DNA of 37,549 nt from Thiotrichaceae bacterium (GCA_026991755.1 JALXAX010000182.1:490-38038), one strand, 5' to 3'. Shown: positions 7,327 to 16,904, counted from the first letter of the stretch. The notes: generated by a model from the letters alone, not told the origin. Program-made: numbers and translations.

Positions 7327-10300
7327 ATGGTATTAGTTGATAAACGACAACAGTTTGTTCGGCACATTCATGAAGAGCTAACGGGTAAGAATAATGATCT
7401 GCCAGATGATAAACTCAGAGGAGAAAACCCTCTAGATCGGTTCGTTACAGGCTTTCTATTTCCAGTGTTTGAAGCAGAGGAAGGAATTGATGATGAACAA
7501 GAAGAACTTGACGATACCTCAGTAAATGAGGATGAGCAAGCTCAAGCTACTACCGTAACAAAGCGCAAACGCTATATTCCTCCCTCCTCAGCTGGCTTCT
7601 CTTTCTTTATCTCTGGTGATTCCATCACACTGCGTGTTTTTTATAATGCGATTATTTATACGAAGATAGAAAAGGATGAAAGAAGTAAGTACACAAATAC
7701 TTGGCAAAGAGTCGAGCTAACAGACGACAAAGGCAAGGAGGTTGTTTTTACTCCTACGGGTCAAAAGCAGTATGAGATCTTTAAGAACGACGGCCAAGCA
7801 AAAGCCAGAGTTGATATCCTATGGCGACCTTACGCAGATGGCTATATTGTTACTGTAACGTTATTAAATACACAGCAAATTCAAGATGTTGATGACCCTA
7901 AGCGCTTTGTCGCAGATCAAAATAAAAAAGCATTATTCAATGTAGAACTTTCCTGCATTATTGAATCTGGAAAGCTAAATACCTATCCCTCTACAGACAG
8001 AGCTTTACTATCGGATGAAGAAAAAGAGATTGAGCTTCGTTACAAAGATCAACATGTATACGCTGTAGGTCACGGAGCTGCTGCAAACTGGAAGACAAAC
8101 AGTGAGAATAAAAGAGAGATTTTTGCTGATTTTATGCCAACGGTAGAAGTGCCTCAGGTAACAGCAAATATCGCAGGGAAAAACAACGAAGCACTTAGTT
8201 TTTACTTTTTATGTAATGAATCCAATGAAATAGTCGTCAATAAACTCGACGAGTTTATTGACGACTATGCACAATGGATAGATAAGCAGATAAAAAAAGC
8301 AAGCACTGAAGAAGATGATGAGCAAGAAACGGCTAACAGTATTGTCAGTAAGCAAAAAATAGCACTTCAGCGAATGCAACAAGGTATCCGATTACTAGAA
8401 AAAGATAATCATATCTGGCAGGCATTCACTAGCATGAATCAAGCCATGCTACTGCAATGGAAAGCAGGTAAACCTGATGCCCCGAATGAAGACTTTGCTT
8501 GGCGACCTTTTCAGCTAGCTTTTATTCTGATGACACTGGAATCAAGCATAAACGGTGATAGTGAATATCGAGATACGGTTGATCTCATTTGGTTTCCTAC
8601 AGGCGGAGGAAAGACAGAAGCTTATTTAGGATTAATGGCCTTTTTATTCCTCTACAGAAGGTTGAAATATCCAGCAAGCTCAGGCGGCACGGTTGCCATA
8701 ATGCGGTACACGCTCAGGTTACTAACAACACAGCAGTTTTTACGGGCAAACAAGGTAATTTTCGCTCTGGAGTTACTTCGAAGAGAAAAATCAGATCTAT
8801 ATGGGAGCGAAGTTTTTACATCAGGACTTTGGGTAGGTGGAGCAAGCTCTCCTAATACATTTTTACAAGCTAAAGATGCCCTTGAAAAGGAACAATATAG
8901 CAAACTGGTTTTAACACATTGCCCGTGGTGTAACAGTAAATTCCAACATGATAACTACCATCTCACAGAAGATTCTTTCCATTTAACCTGTACCCATAAT
9001 AAATGTGATTTTGGCAAACCAGGTAACAATATTTTACCTTGTAATATGATTGACGAGTCTCTCTACCAATCCCCACCAACCTTGTTACTAGCAACGGTTG
9101 ATAAGTTTGCCAGACTCGCATGGGAAGAACGAGCAGGTGTATTTTTTGGAGAGAAAGGAAATAGACCACCCGAACTAATTATTCAAGATGAGTTGCATCT
9201 GATTTCAAGCGCATTAGGTTCGATAGTGGGGCTTTATGAGGTAGGCATAGACACCGCATTAATTGCCAAGGGTATGAGAAGTAAATACATTGCCTCAACA
9301 GCAACGATCAAACATGCCAGTAAACAAGTTAAATCTCTTTTTGCAAGAGAAATGCAGGTATTCCCACCATCTGGGCTGCGTTATGAAGACTCCTATTTCG
9401 CTAAGACTGTACCTCTAGAGCAAAAGCCAGGAAGACTCTATATTGGCTACCTTGCACCGTTACAGTCCAGACAAAACTGCATGGCTCCACTTGCAGCATC
9501 GTTACTCGCAGCACCTATTGCTTTATTCACGAATGAAGAAACATACATTGATAAATGGTGGACTCAGATTGTTTATCACGGCAGTTTAAAGGGCGTGAAT
9601 AACAGCAGGACACTTTATCAAAACCAAATAGAAACCCGTTTAAATAAACAGATTCTACGTTTTTTAAAGCAGCAGATCGAAGACCTCAAGCCTAATTTTA
9701 CTCAAGATAGAACATTAGAAAAAATATCCGATTTTTATAAAATTCTTGATCCTGAGATAAAGAGTATAGTTGATCAATATCTTCCTATACGAGATATTGA
9801 TGTTAAAGCATTAACCAGTAATCAAACAGCAGAAGAAAATGCAGAGATATTCACAAACCTAGCTAAAGAAAAATATGAGAATCACGCGATTGATGTAGCG
9901 CTCGCAACCAATATGATCTCAGTAGGGTTGGATGTTTCAAGGCTTGCATTAATGATTATTAATGGACAACCATTGACCACCGCAGAATACATTCAAGCGA
10001 GTAGCCGCGTTGGACGAGGAGACACACCTGGCATTGTTTATGTCAATTTCTATAAAACGCAAGCTAGAAGTTTATCTCACTATGAAAATTTTCGTTCTTA
10101 CCATGATGCTTTTTATCGTTATGTAGAGCCTTCCAGTCTGACACCGTTTACCTACCAGGCACGTCAACGTGCATTACATGCTGCACTGGTTATTGCTATC
10201 CGTCATTCAGGTATAGGGATGTTGAATAATGAATGTGCAGAAAAGTTCGACAAACAAAGTGACGATATAAAAAAGGTTATTCGTGACTTAAAAATGCGCT

Positions 10301-10572
10301 GTAAAAGTGCTATTGAAAACTTACAAGAGAAAAAAACAACCATTCAGAATATCGACACATTGGTTGAAGAGTGGCAACAGAATATTAAGTACTGTAATAA
10401 GCAAAGAATTAATCTCGTCTATAACTCAAAGGATCGAGGAGAAGCTAATTTATTGTGCCATTTTGATGATAGCTTTGATAATAAGAATGGACTCTGGAAA
10501 ACCTTAAACTCAATGAGAAATGTGGAAAAGACCGCATTAATGAAGCTATTGCAGGGGGTAAAAGCTCAATGA
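7327..10572 (+). CDS. drmA: DrmA-like SF2 helicase (DISARM-type)
   Basis: 1081 aa. SF2 helicase core: Walker A WFPTGGGKTEAY (Gly-rich loop at residues 425-430), motif II QDELHL at 620-625 (followed by ISSALGSIVGLYE, characteristic of DrmA), motif III-like ASTATIKHA near 655, and motif VI QASSRVGRGD at 890-899. Between motifs I and II lies a zinc-ribbon-like insert with Cys532, Cys535, Cys555 and Cys560. The N-terminal ~400 residues resemble the DrmA N-terminal region and include an acidic, low-complexity stretch near residues 50-75. In DISARM, DrmA acts with DrmB on invading DNA. It starts a five-gene operon and overlaps drmB by 4 bp. No methyltransferase gene is adjacent, unlike classical DISARM. 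Confidence 0.85.
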   Translation: MVLVDKRQQFVRHIHEELTGKNNDLPDDKLRGENPLDRFVTGFLFPVFEAEEGIDDEQEELDDTSVNEDEQAQATTVTKRKRYIPPSSAGFSFFISGDSITLRVFYNAIIYTKIEKDERSKYTNTWQRVELTDDKGKEVVFTPTGQKQYEIFKNDGQAKARVDILWRPYADGYIVTVTLLNTQQIQDVDDPKRFVADQNKKALFNVELSCIIESGKLNTYPSTDRALLSDEEKEIELRYKDQHVYAVGHGAAANWKTNSENKREIFADFMPTVEVPQVTANIAGKNNEALSFYFLCNESNEIVVNKLDEFIDDYAQWIDKQIKKASTEEDDEQETANSIVSKQKIALQRMQQGIRLLEKDNHIWQAFTSMNQAMLLQWKAGKPDAPNEDFAWRPFQLAFILMTLESSINGDSEYRDTVDLIWFPTGGGKTEAYLGLMAFLFLYRRLKYPASSGGTVAIMRYTLRLLTTQQFLRANKVIFALELLRREKSDLYGSEVFTSGLWVGGASSPNTFLQAKDALEKEQYSKLVLTHCPWCNSKFQHDNYHLTEDSFHLTCTHNKCDFGKPGNNILPCNMIDESLYQSPPTLLLATVDKFARLAWEERAGVFFGEKGNRPPELIIQDELHLISSALGSIVGLYEVGIDTALIAKGMRSKYIASTATIKHASKQVKSLFAREMQVFPPSGLRYEDSYFAKTVPLEQKPGRLYIGYLAPLQSRQNCMAPLAASLLAAPIALFTNEETYIDKWWTQIVYHGSLKGVNNSRTLYQNQIETRLNKQILRFLKQQIEDLKPNFTQDRTLEKISDFYKILDPEIKSIVDQYLPIRDIDVKALTSNQTAEENAEIFTNLAKEKYENHAIDVALATNMISVGLDVSRLALMIINGQPLTTAEYIQASSRVGRGDTPGIVYVNFYKTQARSLSHYENFRSYHDAFYRYVEPSSLTPFTYQARQRALHAALVIAIRHSGIGMLNNECAEKFDKQSDDIKKVIRDLKMRCKSAIENLQEKKTTIQNIDTLVEEWQQNIKYCNKQRINLVYNSKDRGEANLLCHFDDSFDNKNGLWKTLNSMRNVEKTALMKLLQGVKAQ

Positions 10573-12404
10573 AACAAAGGAACACCCAATATACCCCTGT
10601 ACGTTTTTCTCATCTTACTTCTTATGCGGGTATAGGAGCCATTGTACGTGGTACTGAAGACCGCCTAATGGTGCTAGTAGATACTCGTTATTGGCAAAAC
10701 AAATCTGGCAAACCCTCCACAGAGAAAATCAATTATGTCACTCGTGTTCAGATTGCTCTGGAAATAGAAAAAGAGCTACACATGCCACCAACAGCAAAAG
10801 AAAATGATCATGGCTTATCCGGTTCTTATTTGCCTGCTGTTTTATTTCCTCGTTATGCTGTATGTAAAAAATGTGGGCTTTTACATAACCAACCTTGGAG
10901 TAAACAACAGCAAAATTTAGACGAGAATGTATATTGCGAATCCAAGAGCTGTGAGAATAGCGCCTTAGAGCAAGTAACATGGTGTGCTGTAAGTAGTAAA
11001 GGTCACTTGGCAGAAGTACCTTGGCACACTATTTGTCACTTAACGTCATCTATTAAATGTGAGCCTGATTACTCCTCTGATTATCTCGAACTAACCAGCA
11101 ATCAGAATGGTAAACGAATCATTAGGTGCAGAAAATGTCATACCCATCATTTTTTTGAGAAGCTAAAAACATTAAATCATATCAACCAGCACCAACCATG
11201 GATTTTTGAGGGTTCACCAGAATTAGACGAAGCTGATAAAATAGAGATTCTAGAAGTCAATAATCCTGGAGTCTATTTGCCTGAACGTGTGAATGCACTT
11301 GTTATTCCGCCAGAATCAAGAATAAGCCAATCAACGGCAGTAGACAGGTTGTTTAGAAATTCTAAGCTTTGCAGTGAAATAGATGCGATAAAAATACCGT
11401 TACGACGTAGAGGAAAAATAAAAGAAGTTGCACGACTATTAAGAACATCACCATTAGAAATTAAACAAGCACTTCAGGAGATTAAAGAGGGTTATCCTTG
11501 GCTTGATGACTTTCCAGTCGGAGATCTTTATGAGGATGAATACAAAGCATTCCTTGAACCTATAGAAGACCAAAGGGAAGATGAGGATTTTGTAACTGAT
11601 CACCTAACTAGTAAATGGAAAGCATTGTCCTCACCAGAAGTACCAAAAGATCTGGCTACAATTATTGATGCAGTTGATCAGCTTGTTTGTGCAAGGAGAC
11701 TTAGAGAGATACAAGTTTTTAAAGGGTTTTATCGCATAAAAGAAAAAACCAAGCTTGTTCCCCCTGATTTGATCGGAAAGAGTGAATGGCTACCTGCCAT
11801 TGAGCTTTTTGGCGAAGGAGTTTTCTTTACTCTAAATGAAAGCCTATTGCAAGAATGGGAAATTAAAACTGAAATTGTTAATAGAGCTGATGAAACTAAG
11901 AAACGCTACGAGAAGGCAACAAATGTTCATCTATTTCGAGAACCTGAAGTAAACTCAAGGTTTTTACTGCTTCATACTTTATCTCATCTGCTAATACGAG
12001 AACTGGAAGCAACAGCAGGCTACCCTGCTGCTTCTCTAAAAGAAAGAATCTACAGCTCTAGAGCAAAAAAAATGGCAGGTATTTTAATATATACCACGGT
12101 ACCCGACATCGCTGGTTCTCTAGGAGGGATTATTAATAGTGCAGAACCCACTACTTTTTTAACCATTTTAGACAATGTATTTAAAAAAGCACGATGGTGT
12201 TCACTGGATCCAGTTTGTACAGAGCATGAAGGTCAAGGTCCAGGTTGGTTAAATAGAGCAGCTTGCCATGCTTGCTCGTTAATACCGGAGCCGTCGTGTG
12301 AATACAGCAATGTATTTTTGGACAGGGTTTTTATCAAAGGTAACGAAGAAAGTGAGATTCCAGCATTCTTGGACTTTGAATTACAAACCAAAGAGGGAGA
12401 ATAA
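10569..12404 (+). CDS. drmB: DrmB-like DUF1998 protein
   Basis: 611 aa. The N-terminus FSHLTSYAGIGAIVRG matches the start of DrmB proteins. A zinc-ribbon-like pair is visible at Cys99/Cys102 and Cys123/Cys128. The C-terminal DUF1998 region (about 455-590) has LLLHTLSHLLIRELEATAGY, then GSLGGI, then a cysteine cluster at 544, 550, 566, 569 and 577 followed by NVFLDR. DUF1998 proteins partner DrmA helicases; in DISARM the DrmAB complex senses and loads onto DNA. It overlaps drmA by ATGA and the next gene by TAATG, so the proteins are likely made in a fixed ratio. Confidence 0.85.
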   Translation: MKQRNTQYTPVRFSHLTSYAGIGAIVRGTEDRLMVLVDTRYWQNKSGKPSTEKINYVTRVQIALEIEKELHMPPTAKENDHGLSGSYLPAVLFPRYAVCKKCGLLHNQPWSKQQQNLDENVYCESKSCENSALEQVTWCAVSSKGHLAEVPWHTICHLTSSIKCEPDYSSDYLELTSNQNGKRIIRCRKCHTHHFFEKLKTLNHINQHQPWIFEGSPELDEADKIEILEVNNPGVYLPERVNALVIPPESRISQSTAVDRLFRNSKLCSEIDAIKIPLRRRGKIKEVARLLRTSPLEIKQALQEIKEGYPWLDDFPVGDLYEDEYKAFLEPIEDQREDEDFVTDHLTSKWKALSSPEVPKDLATIIDAVDQLVCARRLREIQVFKGFYRIKEKTKLVPPDLIGKSEWLPAIELFGEGVFFTLNESLLQEWEIKTEIVNRADETKKRYEKATNVHLFREPEVNSRFLLLHTLSHLLIRELEATAGYPAASLKERIYSSRAKKMAGILIYTTVPDIAGSLGGIINSAEPTTFLTILDNVFKKARWCSLDPVCTEHEGQGPGWLNRAACHACSLIPEPSCEYSNVFLDRVFIKGNEESEIPAFLDFELQTKEGE

Positions 12405-13594
12405 TGGGCATACGAAACTTTCAACTACCAGGAGAAGAAGACTTAAACAAAGATCAGGACAGAGTGCTTGCTCTCCCTGAAGAGGGTCAATATTTGATAG
12501 TAGGTGGGCCTGGATCAGGGAAATCAGTGGTTGCTATCCTAAGAGCATTAAAGTTTCAGGACAACAACGACTATGTGTTTCTTGTTTTTAATCATGTATT
12601 AGAACGATCTACTTGTATGTTAGTTGATACTCGGCTTCGTGGAACAACCCTATCTAAATTTATCTACAAGCTGCATTGGCACTTATTTAAAGAGTTCATG
12701 CCTGAAGTTGAAAAATATAAACCTGACTATGACTTTTTAATCCAAAAGATTGAGAAATTAGAATACAAAGCACGAACAATGCACCTGATTATTGACGAGG
12801 GACAGGATATGCCTCCTAAATACTATCAAGCATTACAATATGCGGGTTATGAGAACTTTTTTATCGTTGCTGATCAGAACCAACAAATCACTGATGACCA
12901 TTCAAGCCGTCAAGAGCTTACCGATGTATTAGCACTAGAACCTGAGGACATCATAGAGTTAAAAATAAACTATCGAAATTCTCACCCGATTGCACTTTTT
13001 GCAAACCACTTCTATACAGACAAAGCCAGTCCACCTCCTGAATTACCAGATAGAGCATCATTGGAAACTCCAACTCTCTATCGTGAGATAGATAATAAGG
13101 CTAGCTTTGAAATGATACTTAGAGAGGCAGATAAAGATAACAGAAAGTTAATTGGTGTAGTCGTTGCCAATGATGGAATTATGAATAGTTATATTAATGG
13201 CATTAGAACATTGGAAATTTCATTAGACAACTTGCCACCGGTAGTTTCTAGCTACTCAAGTAAGGATAAAAAAACAGTCAATATTGATTTCTCGCAAGGT
13301 GGAATTGTTGTATTGAATGACAAATCTATCAAAGGTCTTGAATTTGATATTGTCTACATTATTTTAGATGGGTTTAGAACTTACAATAATGATAAAACCA
13401 GCATGAAAAAACGTTTATATGTAATGAGTTCTAGGGCTATTGATAAGTTAATCCTTATCAGCACCCAAAGTGAATCACCCTTGATATCCCTATTGCCAGA
13501 AGATAAGACCATTATGAAAACGGTTCGTAATCTTGAGAAACCAGCAGAACTAGCAATTGCCACGGATGATTTCGAAGATGATATTCCATTTTAA
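12404..13594 (+). CDS. UvrD/Rep-like SF1 helicase, compact
   Basis: 396 aa. Q-motif-like LNKDQDRVLALP, Walker A GGPGSGKS (34-41), motif II DEGQD (131-135), motif III VADQNQQI (155-162), motif IV INYRNSHPI (arginine at 191), motif V SIKGLEFDIV (308-317) and motif VI YVMSSRAIDKLILI (339-352). All helicase motifs are present, but at under 400 residues it lacks the 1B/2B insertions of UvrD or Rep. The C-terminus is acidic (DDFEDDIPF). It begins inside the drmB stop (TAATG) and its own stop overlaps the next ATG the same way. Likely an ssDNA-dependent ATPase/translocase of the operon's complex; a DISARM role for such a helicase is inference. Confidence 0.85.
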   Translation: MGIRNFQLPGEEDLNKDQDRVLALPEEGQYLIVGGPGSGKSVVAILRALKFQDNNDYVFLVFNHVLERSTCMLVDTRLRGTTLSKFIYKLHWHLFKEFMPEVEKYKPDYDFLIQKIEKLEYKARTMHLIIDEGQDMPPKYYQALQYAGYENFFIVADQNQQITDDHSSRQELTDVLALEPEDIIELKINYRNSHPIALFANHFYTDKASPPPELPDRASLETPTLYREIDNKASFEMILREADKDNRKLIGVVVANDGIMNSYINGIRTLEISLDNLPPVVSSYSSKDKKTVNIDFSQGGIVVLNDKSIKGLEFDIVYIILDGFRTYNNDKTSMKKRLYVMSSRAIDKLILISTQSESPLISLLPEDKTIMKTVRNLEKPAELAIATDDFEDDIPF

Positions 13595-15120
13595 TGAGAA
13601 CAAAAATTATGGTTGCAAAAAGGAAAATGGTACGCTGGTTATTCCCCACCAACACTAATAATCTTCGTATGATACTGGCTCAAGGATTATTAACTTCACC
13701 AGAGGGTTTTAGTAAATATTATAAAGATAGCCTGAGTGACTTTGATGGATACTTACCACTATTTAACCTCCAAATACCAGTAGAAGCATTAAATAAAGCA
13801 ACTAGTGAAGCGGGTCATTTGACCCCTTGCATACTGGAGTTTGACCTTAAGGGAGTATCAGGTCAGGTAAAAATACGGGAGAAAGAGTCTTATACCGACA
13901 TTAAACTTGAATCTGTTTCTGCCGATTCAATAGCAGAAGGAGAACAACTTAATTTTCCTTTACCGATGCCTCTTGGTTGCATATCTAAAGTGATTTTTAG
14001 GTCTAAAAAAGACTTGGAGGCATTCAAAAAAGATGTCAGCACACGATCCAATGTTGTCTTAAATAATCTAAAACTTCATCACACTATAAAAGATTCCAAG
14101 CTATTTGAAAAACAGCTCAAAGATACACAGTCAGAGCTAAAAGAGTTACTAAAAATAAATGCTAGTGATTCAATATTAAAACCCGAAGTTACAGAGTGCG
14201 GAGTGGTCTCTTCGACACAAGTTGTCAAACCAAACTACCCAGTAATTTATGCTTATGGAGGTTTGCTATCACTCCTTTTTTATCACGCAAAAAATGGAAA
14301 AATTAGCCATGATTTCTTAACTTGTTTCTCAAAGGGAAAAACAAGTGAAACAGATGACTCAACCGATCAGTTTATCCATAAGTTTATCTATGATTTTTTT
14401 TATGGAGATATTGATGACTCTCAATCTAGAAATAAAATACTAAAAGGCATTATTTCTTCTTGTATTGACTCGAAAGATTTTAAAAATATAATTATTGATT
14501 TCCTCAGAACAAGTGATTGGAATGATAAAAAAGCTGAGAAAAGATCAATAGAATTAGCAGGAAAGTTGCATGATTATGCTTCCAACAGCTCACTATCAAC
14601 ATCAGAGTGGTTTGATAGTGCCAAACCTGGTATTGAAAAAATATTATTAATGCTGTTTACCAGGGAAGACTCAGAATCTTTTATTGAGTATCAAAACCCT
14701 AACATTACGTTTTCCGAGCATGAGCAGTTGTTATTCTCTATGTTTTTTGGAATCAGGGATAGCTTTATTAAATCCCCATCCTTCTTAAAAAAATATAATG
14801 GCTTGCAAAGCTTTGTTTCATACATGATGGCGAACTATACCCATACAAAAATGAATAGTGGTATTTCATTTAAGGAGATAAAAGCACCGAAAACTGTTTG
14901 GCAGTTTGTTGATGGAAAGCTATCAAAACCTATTGTTAAATCTTTCAACCTTGAATCATGTGTCAATACTATTATGCCAAAAAAAGATTTTCAGCAAATA
15001 AAAGGGAAAAGTATCTATAGTGGCTACTATGAGCCAACTTATGAAGTAGTTGGTAAAAAATACTACGAAATAATGTCAAGCAAGAAAATCACAGACACCG
15101 ATTATAACAAGCTGAAGTAA
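13594..15120 (+). CDS. Unrecognised 508-aa protein of the drm-like operon
   Basis: I do not recognise the family. No signal peptide, transmembrane segment or enzymatic motif stands out. The N-terminus MVRWLFPTNTNNLRMILAQG begins a region rich in conserved-looking aromatic residues (YYKDSLSDFDGYLPLF); a lysine/glutamate-rich helical stretch, probably coiled coil, spans about residues 160-190 (SKLFEKQLKDTQSELKELLK). The C-terminal half is helical and lysine-rich. The coding sequence is visibly A/T-rich. It starts within the stop codon of the SF1 helicase (TAATG), so it is co-translated and probably part of the same complex; an adaptor, sensor or effector role is possible but unproven. Confidence 0.75.
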   Translation: MRTKIMVAKRKMVRWLFPTNTNNLRMILAQGLLTSPEGFSKYYKDSLSDFDGYLPLFNLQIPVEALNKATSEAGHLTPCILEFDLKGVSGQVKIREKESYTDIKLESVSADSIAEGEQLNFPLPMPLGCISKVIFRSKKDLEAFKKDVSTRSNVVLNNLKLHHTIKDSKLFEKQLKDTQSELKELLKINASDSILKPEVTECGVVSSTQVVKPNYPVIYAYGGLLSLLFYHAKNGKISHDFLTCFSKGKTSETDDSTDQFIHKFIYDFFYGDIDDSQSRNKILKGIISSCIDSKDFKNIIIDFLRTSDWNDKKAEKRSIELAGKLHDYASNSSLSTSEWFDSAKPGIEKILLMLFTREDSESFIEYQNPNITFSEHEQLLFSMFFGIRDSFIKSPSFLKKYNGLQSFVSYMMANYTHTKMNSGISFKEIKAPKTVWQFVDGKLSKPIVKSFNLESCVNTIMPKKDFQQIKGKSIYSGYYEPTYEVVGKKYYEIMSSKKITDTDYNKLK

Positions 15121-15121
15121 T

Positions 15122-15137
15122 CCCCCCCAAAAAAAAA
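15122..15137. repeat. Homopolymer tracts C7 then A9 before the NERD-helicase gene
   Basis: Seven C followed by nine A lie in the 22-bp gap, the only non-overlapping junction in the operon. No ribosome-binding site is visible between the preceding stop (15120) and the ATG at 15143, apart from the purine run itself. Such tracts are prone to slippage and to sequencing error. Confidence 0.8.
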
Positions 15138-15142
15138 TATTT

Positions 15143-16723
15143 ATGAACGTTATCCCCAGCCACCCTTATAAGACAGATAGTAATGCAGAGTATCGTCTTT
15201 TTAAGAAGCTACAAGAGGCTTTCCATCCTGATAATTCCTATATAGCCCTCCACTCATTAAATCTAACCCATCACAAAACCAAACGATTTGGTGAAGCTGA
15301 TTTTGTTATTTTGTGCCAGTACGGTTTATTTGTTCTTGAAGTCAAAGGTGGTGGCATATCATATAGAGATGGAAACTGGTATACCGTCAATAGGAGTCAG
15401 CAAGAATTTAAAATTCAAGACCCTTTTAGACAAGCCGAAGGTGCATTGCATGCTCTGAAAGATAAGATCAAAGACCACTTTTCATCTTGGTCAATTCCTA
15501 TTGGCTATGGTGTTATTTTCCCTGATGTTTCATGGAAAGTTACCAGCTCTGAATGGGCTTCTCAGACGATATGTGACTCTTATAAATTCCGAAATATTGA
15601 ATCATGGTTAAGAAATTTTTTTCGTTACTGGCAACAAAAACCATACAATCAGGCAAAACTCACAACCGAGCAAATTAAACAACTAAAAGCCTTTATTCGC
15701 CCAGACTTTGAGCTTGTTGAGCCTCTGCATAGCCGTATTGATAGATTAAGTGAACAAGCCGTCAAGCTAACAAAAGATCAGTATAAATACCTTGATATTG
15801 CTACTGCAAACAAGCGTGTACTTTGTTCGGGCGGTGCAGGAACGGGAAAGACTTTTTTGGCTCTTGAACTGGCCAGGCGATTAGCTAAAGAGGATAGGAG
15901 CGTTGTGCTGGTTTTCAAATCAAGCTGGCTTAGGTATTACTTACAAAGTTTAATATCCAATGAATATGTAACCATCTCAACCATTGAGAGTATTGCAATA
16001 GATCAAAAGCGAGCAGGCATTGATTTATATGATGTTTTGATAGTAGACGAAGGACAGGATTTGTTTGATTTTGATTCCATTACTTTACTTGAAAGTAGTT
16101 TAAAGGGTGGTTTAAAAAAGGGGGAATGGTATATCTTCCATGATGTAAATAATCAGGCAGGCTTGTTTATAGAAACAAAAGCCGAGGTGCTGGAATTACT
16201 CGAAAGCTACAAGCCCATTAATATCCCATTAACCACTAATTGTCGAAATACTAAGCCTATTATTGAAACTATAAAAGATAAGCTATCTCTTGACATGGGA
16301 AATAAAGGTACAGGATTTGGTCCAGAAGTGGATTTTTTTCTTGAAGATTTTACCGATGCGCCTGCGACCAAACTTGCGGCTAAGCTGACTGAGATTATTA
16401 AAAGTGGTGTACATTCTAGCTCTATAACTATTCTTTCACCGTTACCGTATAAGCAGTCAAATCTACGTAATTTATCAGATAAATTAAAAGGCCAGATTGT
16501 TGAACTAGACGATTACTCAATTCGTAATTTCCCTATATCCAATATAAGCTTTTCAGAAATAAAAAATTTTAAGGGACTGGAAAATGAAGTAATTTTGCTA
16601 ATAGACTTCCCAAAACAAGAGAATGCAACACCTATGGAAAGCAAGGTGTTGCACTATGTTGCAATGACAAGGGCTAGATCATTATTATGTGTTTTTTGGT
16701 CTGTACCGAAAATTGAAAAATGA
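15143..16723 (+). CDS. NERD nuclease-SF1 helicase fusion
   Basis: 526 aa. The N-terminal NERD domain (residues ~14-125) has the PD-(D/E)xK-like residues Glu17 (NAEYRLF), Asp53 (GEADFVI), Glu66 and Lys68 (LEVKGG), and Gln98 in FRQAEGAL. The SF1 helicase follows: TKDQYKYL (210-217), Walker A GGAGTGKT (230-237), motif II DEGQD (302-306), FHDVNNQAG, motif IV TNCRNTKPI (arginine at 368), motif V NFKGLENEVI (475-484) and motif VI YVAMTRARSLL (505-515). Catalytic residues of both domains look intact, so this is the most likely DNA-cutting component of the operon. It is the last gene and follows the 508-aa gene by 22 bp. Confidence 0.88.
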   Translation: MNVIPSHPYKTDSNAEYRLFKKLQEAFHPDNSYIALHSLNLTHHKTKRFGEADFVILCQYGLFVLEVKGGGISYRDGNWYTVNRSQQEFKIQDPFRQAEGALHALKDKIKDHFSSWSIPIGYGVIFPDVSWKVTSSEWASQTICDSYKFRNIESWLRNFFRYWQQKPYNQAKLTTEQIKQLKAFIRPDFELVEPLHSRIDRLSEQAVKLTKDQYKYLDIATANKRVLCSGGAGTGKTFLALELARRLAKEDRSVVLVFKSSWLRYYLQSLISNEYVTISTIESIAIDQKRAGIDLYDVLIVDEGQDLFDFDSITLLESSLKGGLKKGEWYIFHDVNNQAGLFIETKAEVLELLESYKPINIPLTTNCRNTKPIIETIKDKLSLDMGNKGTGFGPEVDFFLEDFTDAPATKLAAKLTEIIKSGVHSSSITILSPLPYKQSNLRNLSDKLKGQIVELDDYSIRNFPISNISFSEIKNFKGLENEVILLIDFPKQENATPMESKVLHYVAMTRARSLLCVFWSVPKIEK

Positions 16724-16869
16724 GACCTAGATCACTCCCAAGGTGGCTTTTTAAGGTTTAACGTATGGGTGACGAGACTACCGAGGCTGTTTTTATTTCT
16801 TACAAGCACACGGTTGAGTGGGAGTGTACAAGGCTGGGTAGTTAGCTTTAGATATCGGCTACATAAGGT

Positions 16870-16896
16870 GATAGCACTACAGTCAGCAGTGCCATC
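16870..16896 (-). terminator. Possible hairpin at the 3' end of the pnt operon
   Basis: On the minus strand GATGGCACTGC pairs with GTAGTGCTATC around TGACT, with two G-U wobble pairs that would be mismatches on the plus strand. It lies about 9 nt after the pntB stop. No strong U tract follows, so termination efficiency is doubtful. The rest of the 16724-16904 gap shows nothing I can identify. Confidence 0.35.
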
Positions 16897-16904
16897 CAGT
16901 ATTA

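Noticed and set aside
16724-16904. Possible attachment site or island boundary after the NERD-helicase gene, starting with GAGACCT
   Set aside because: The match to the family-B end stops after seven bases, and no direct repeat or tRNA gene is found at either island edge.
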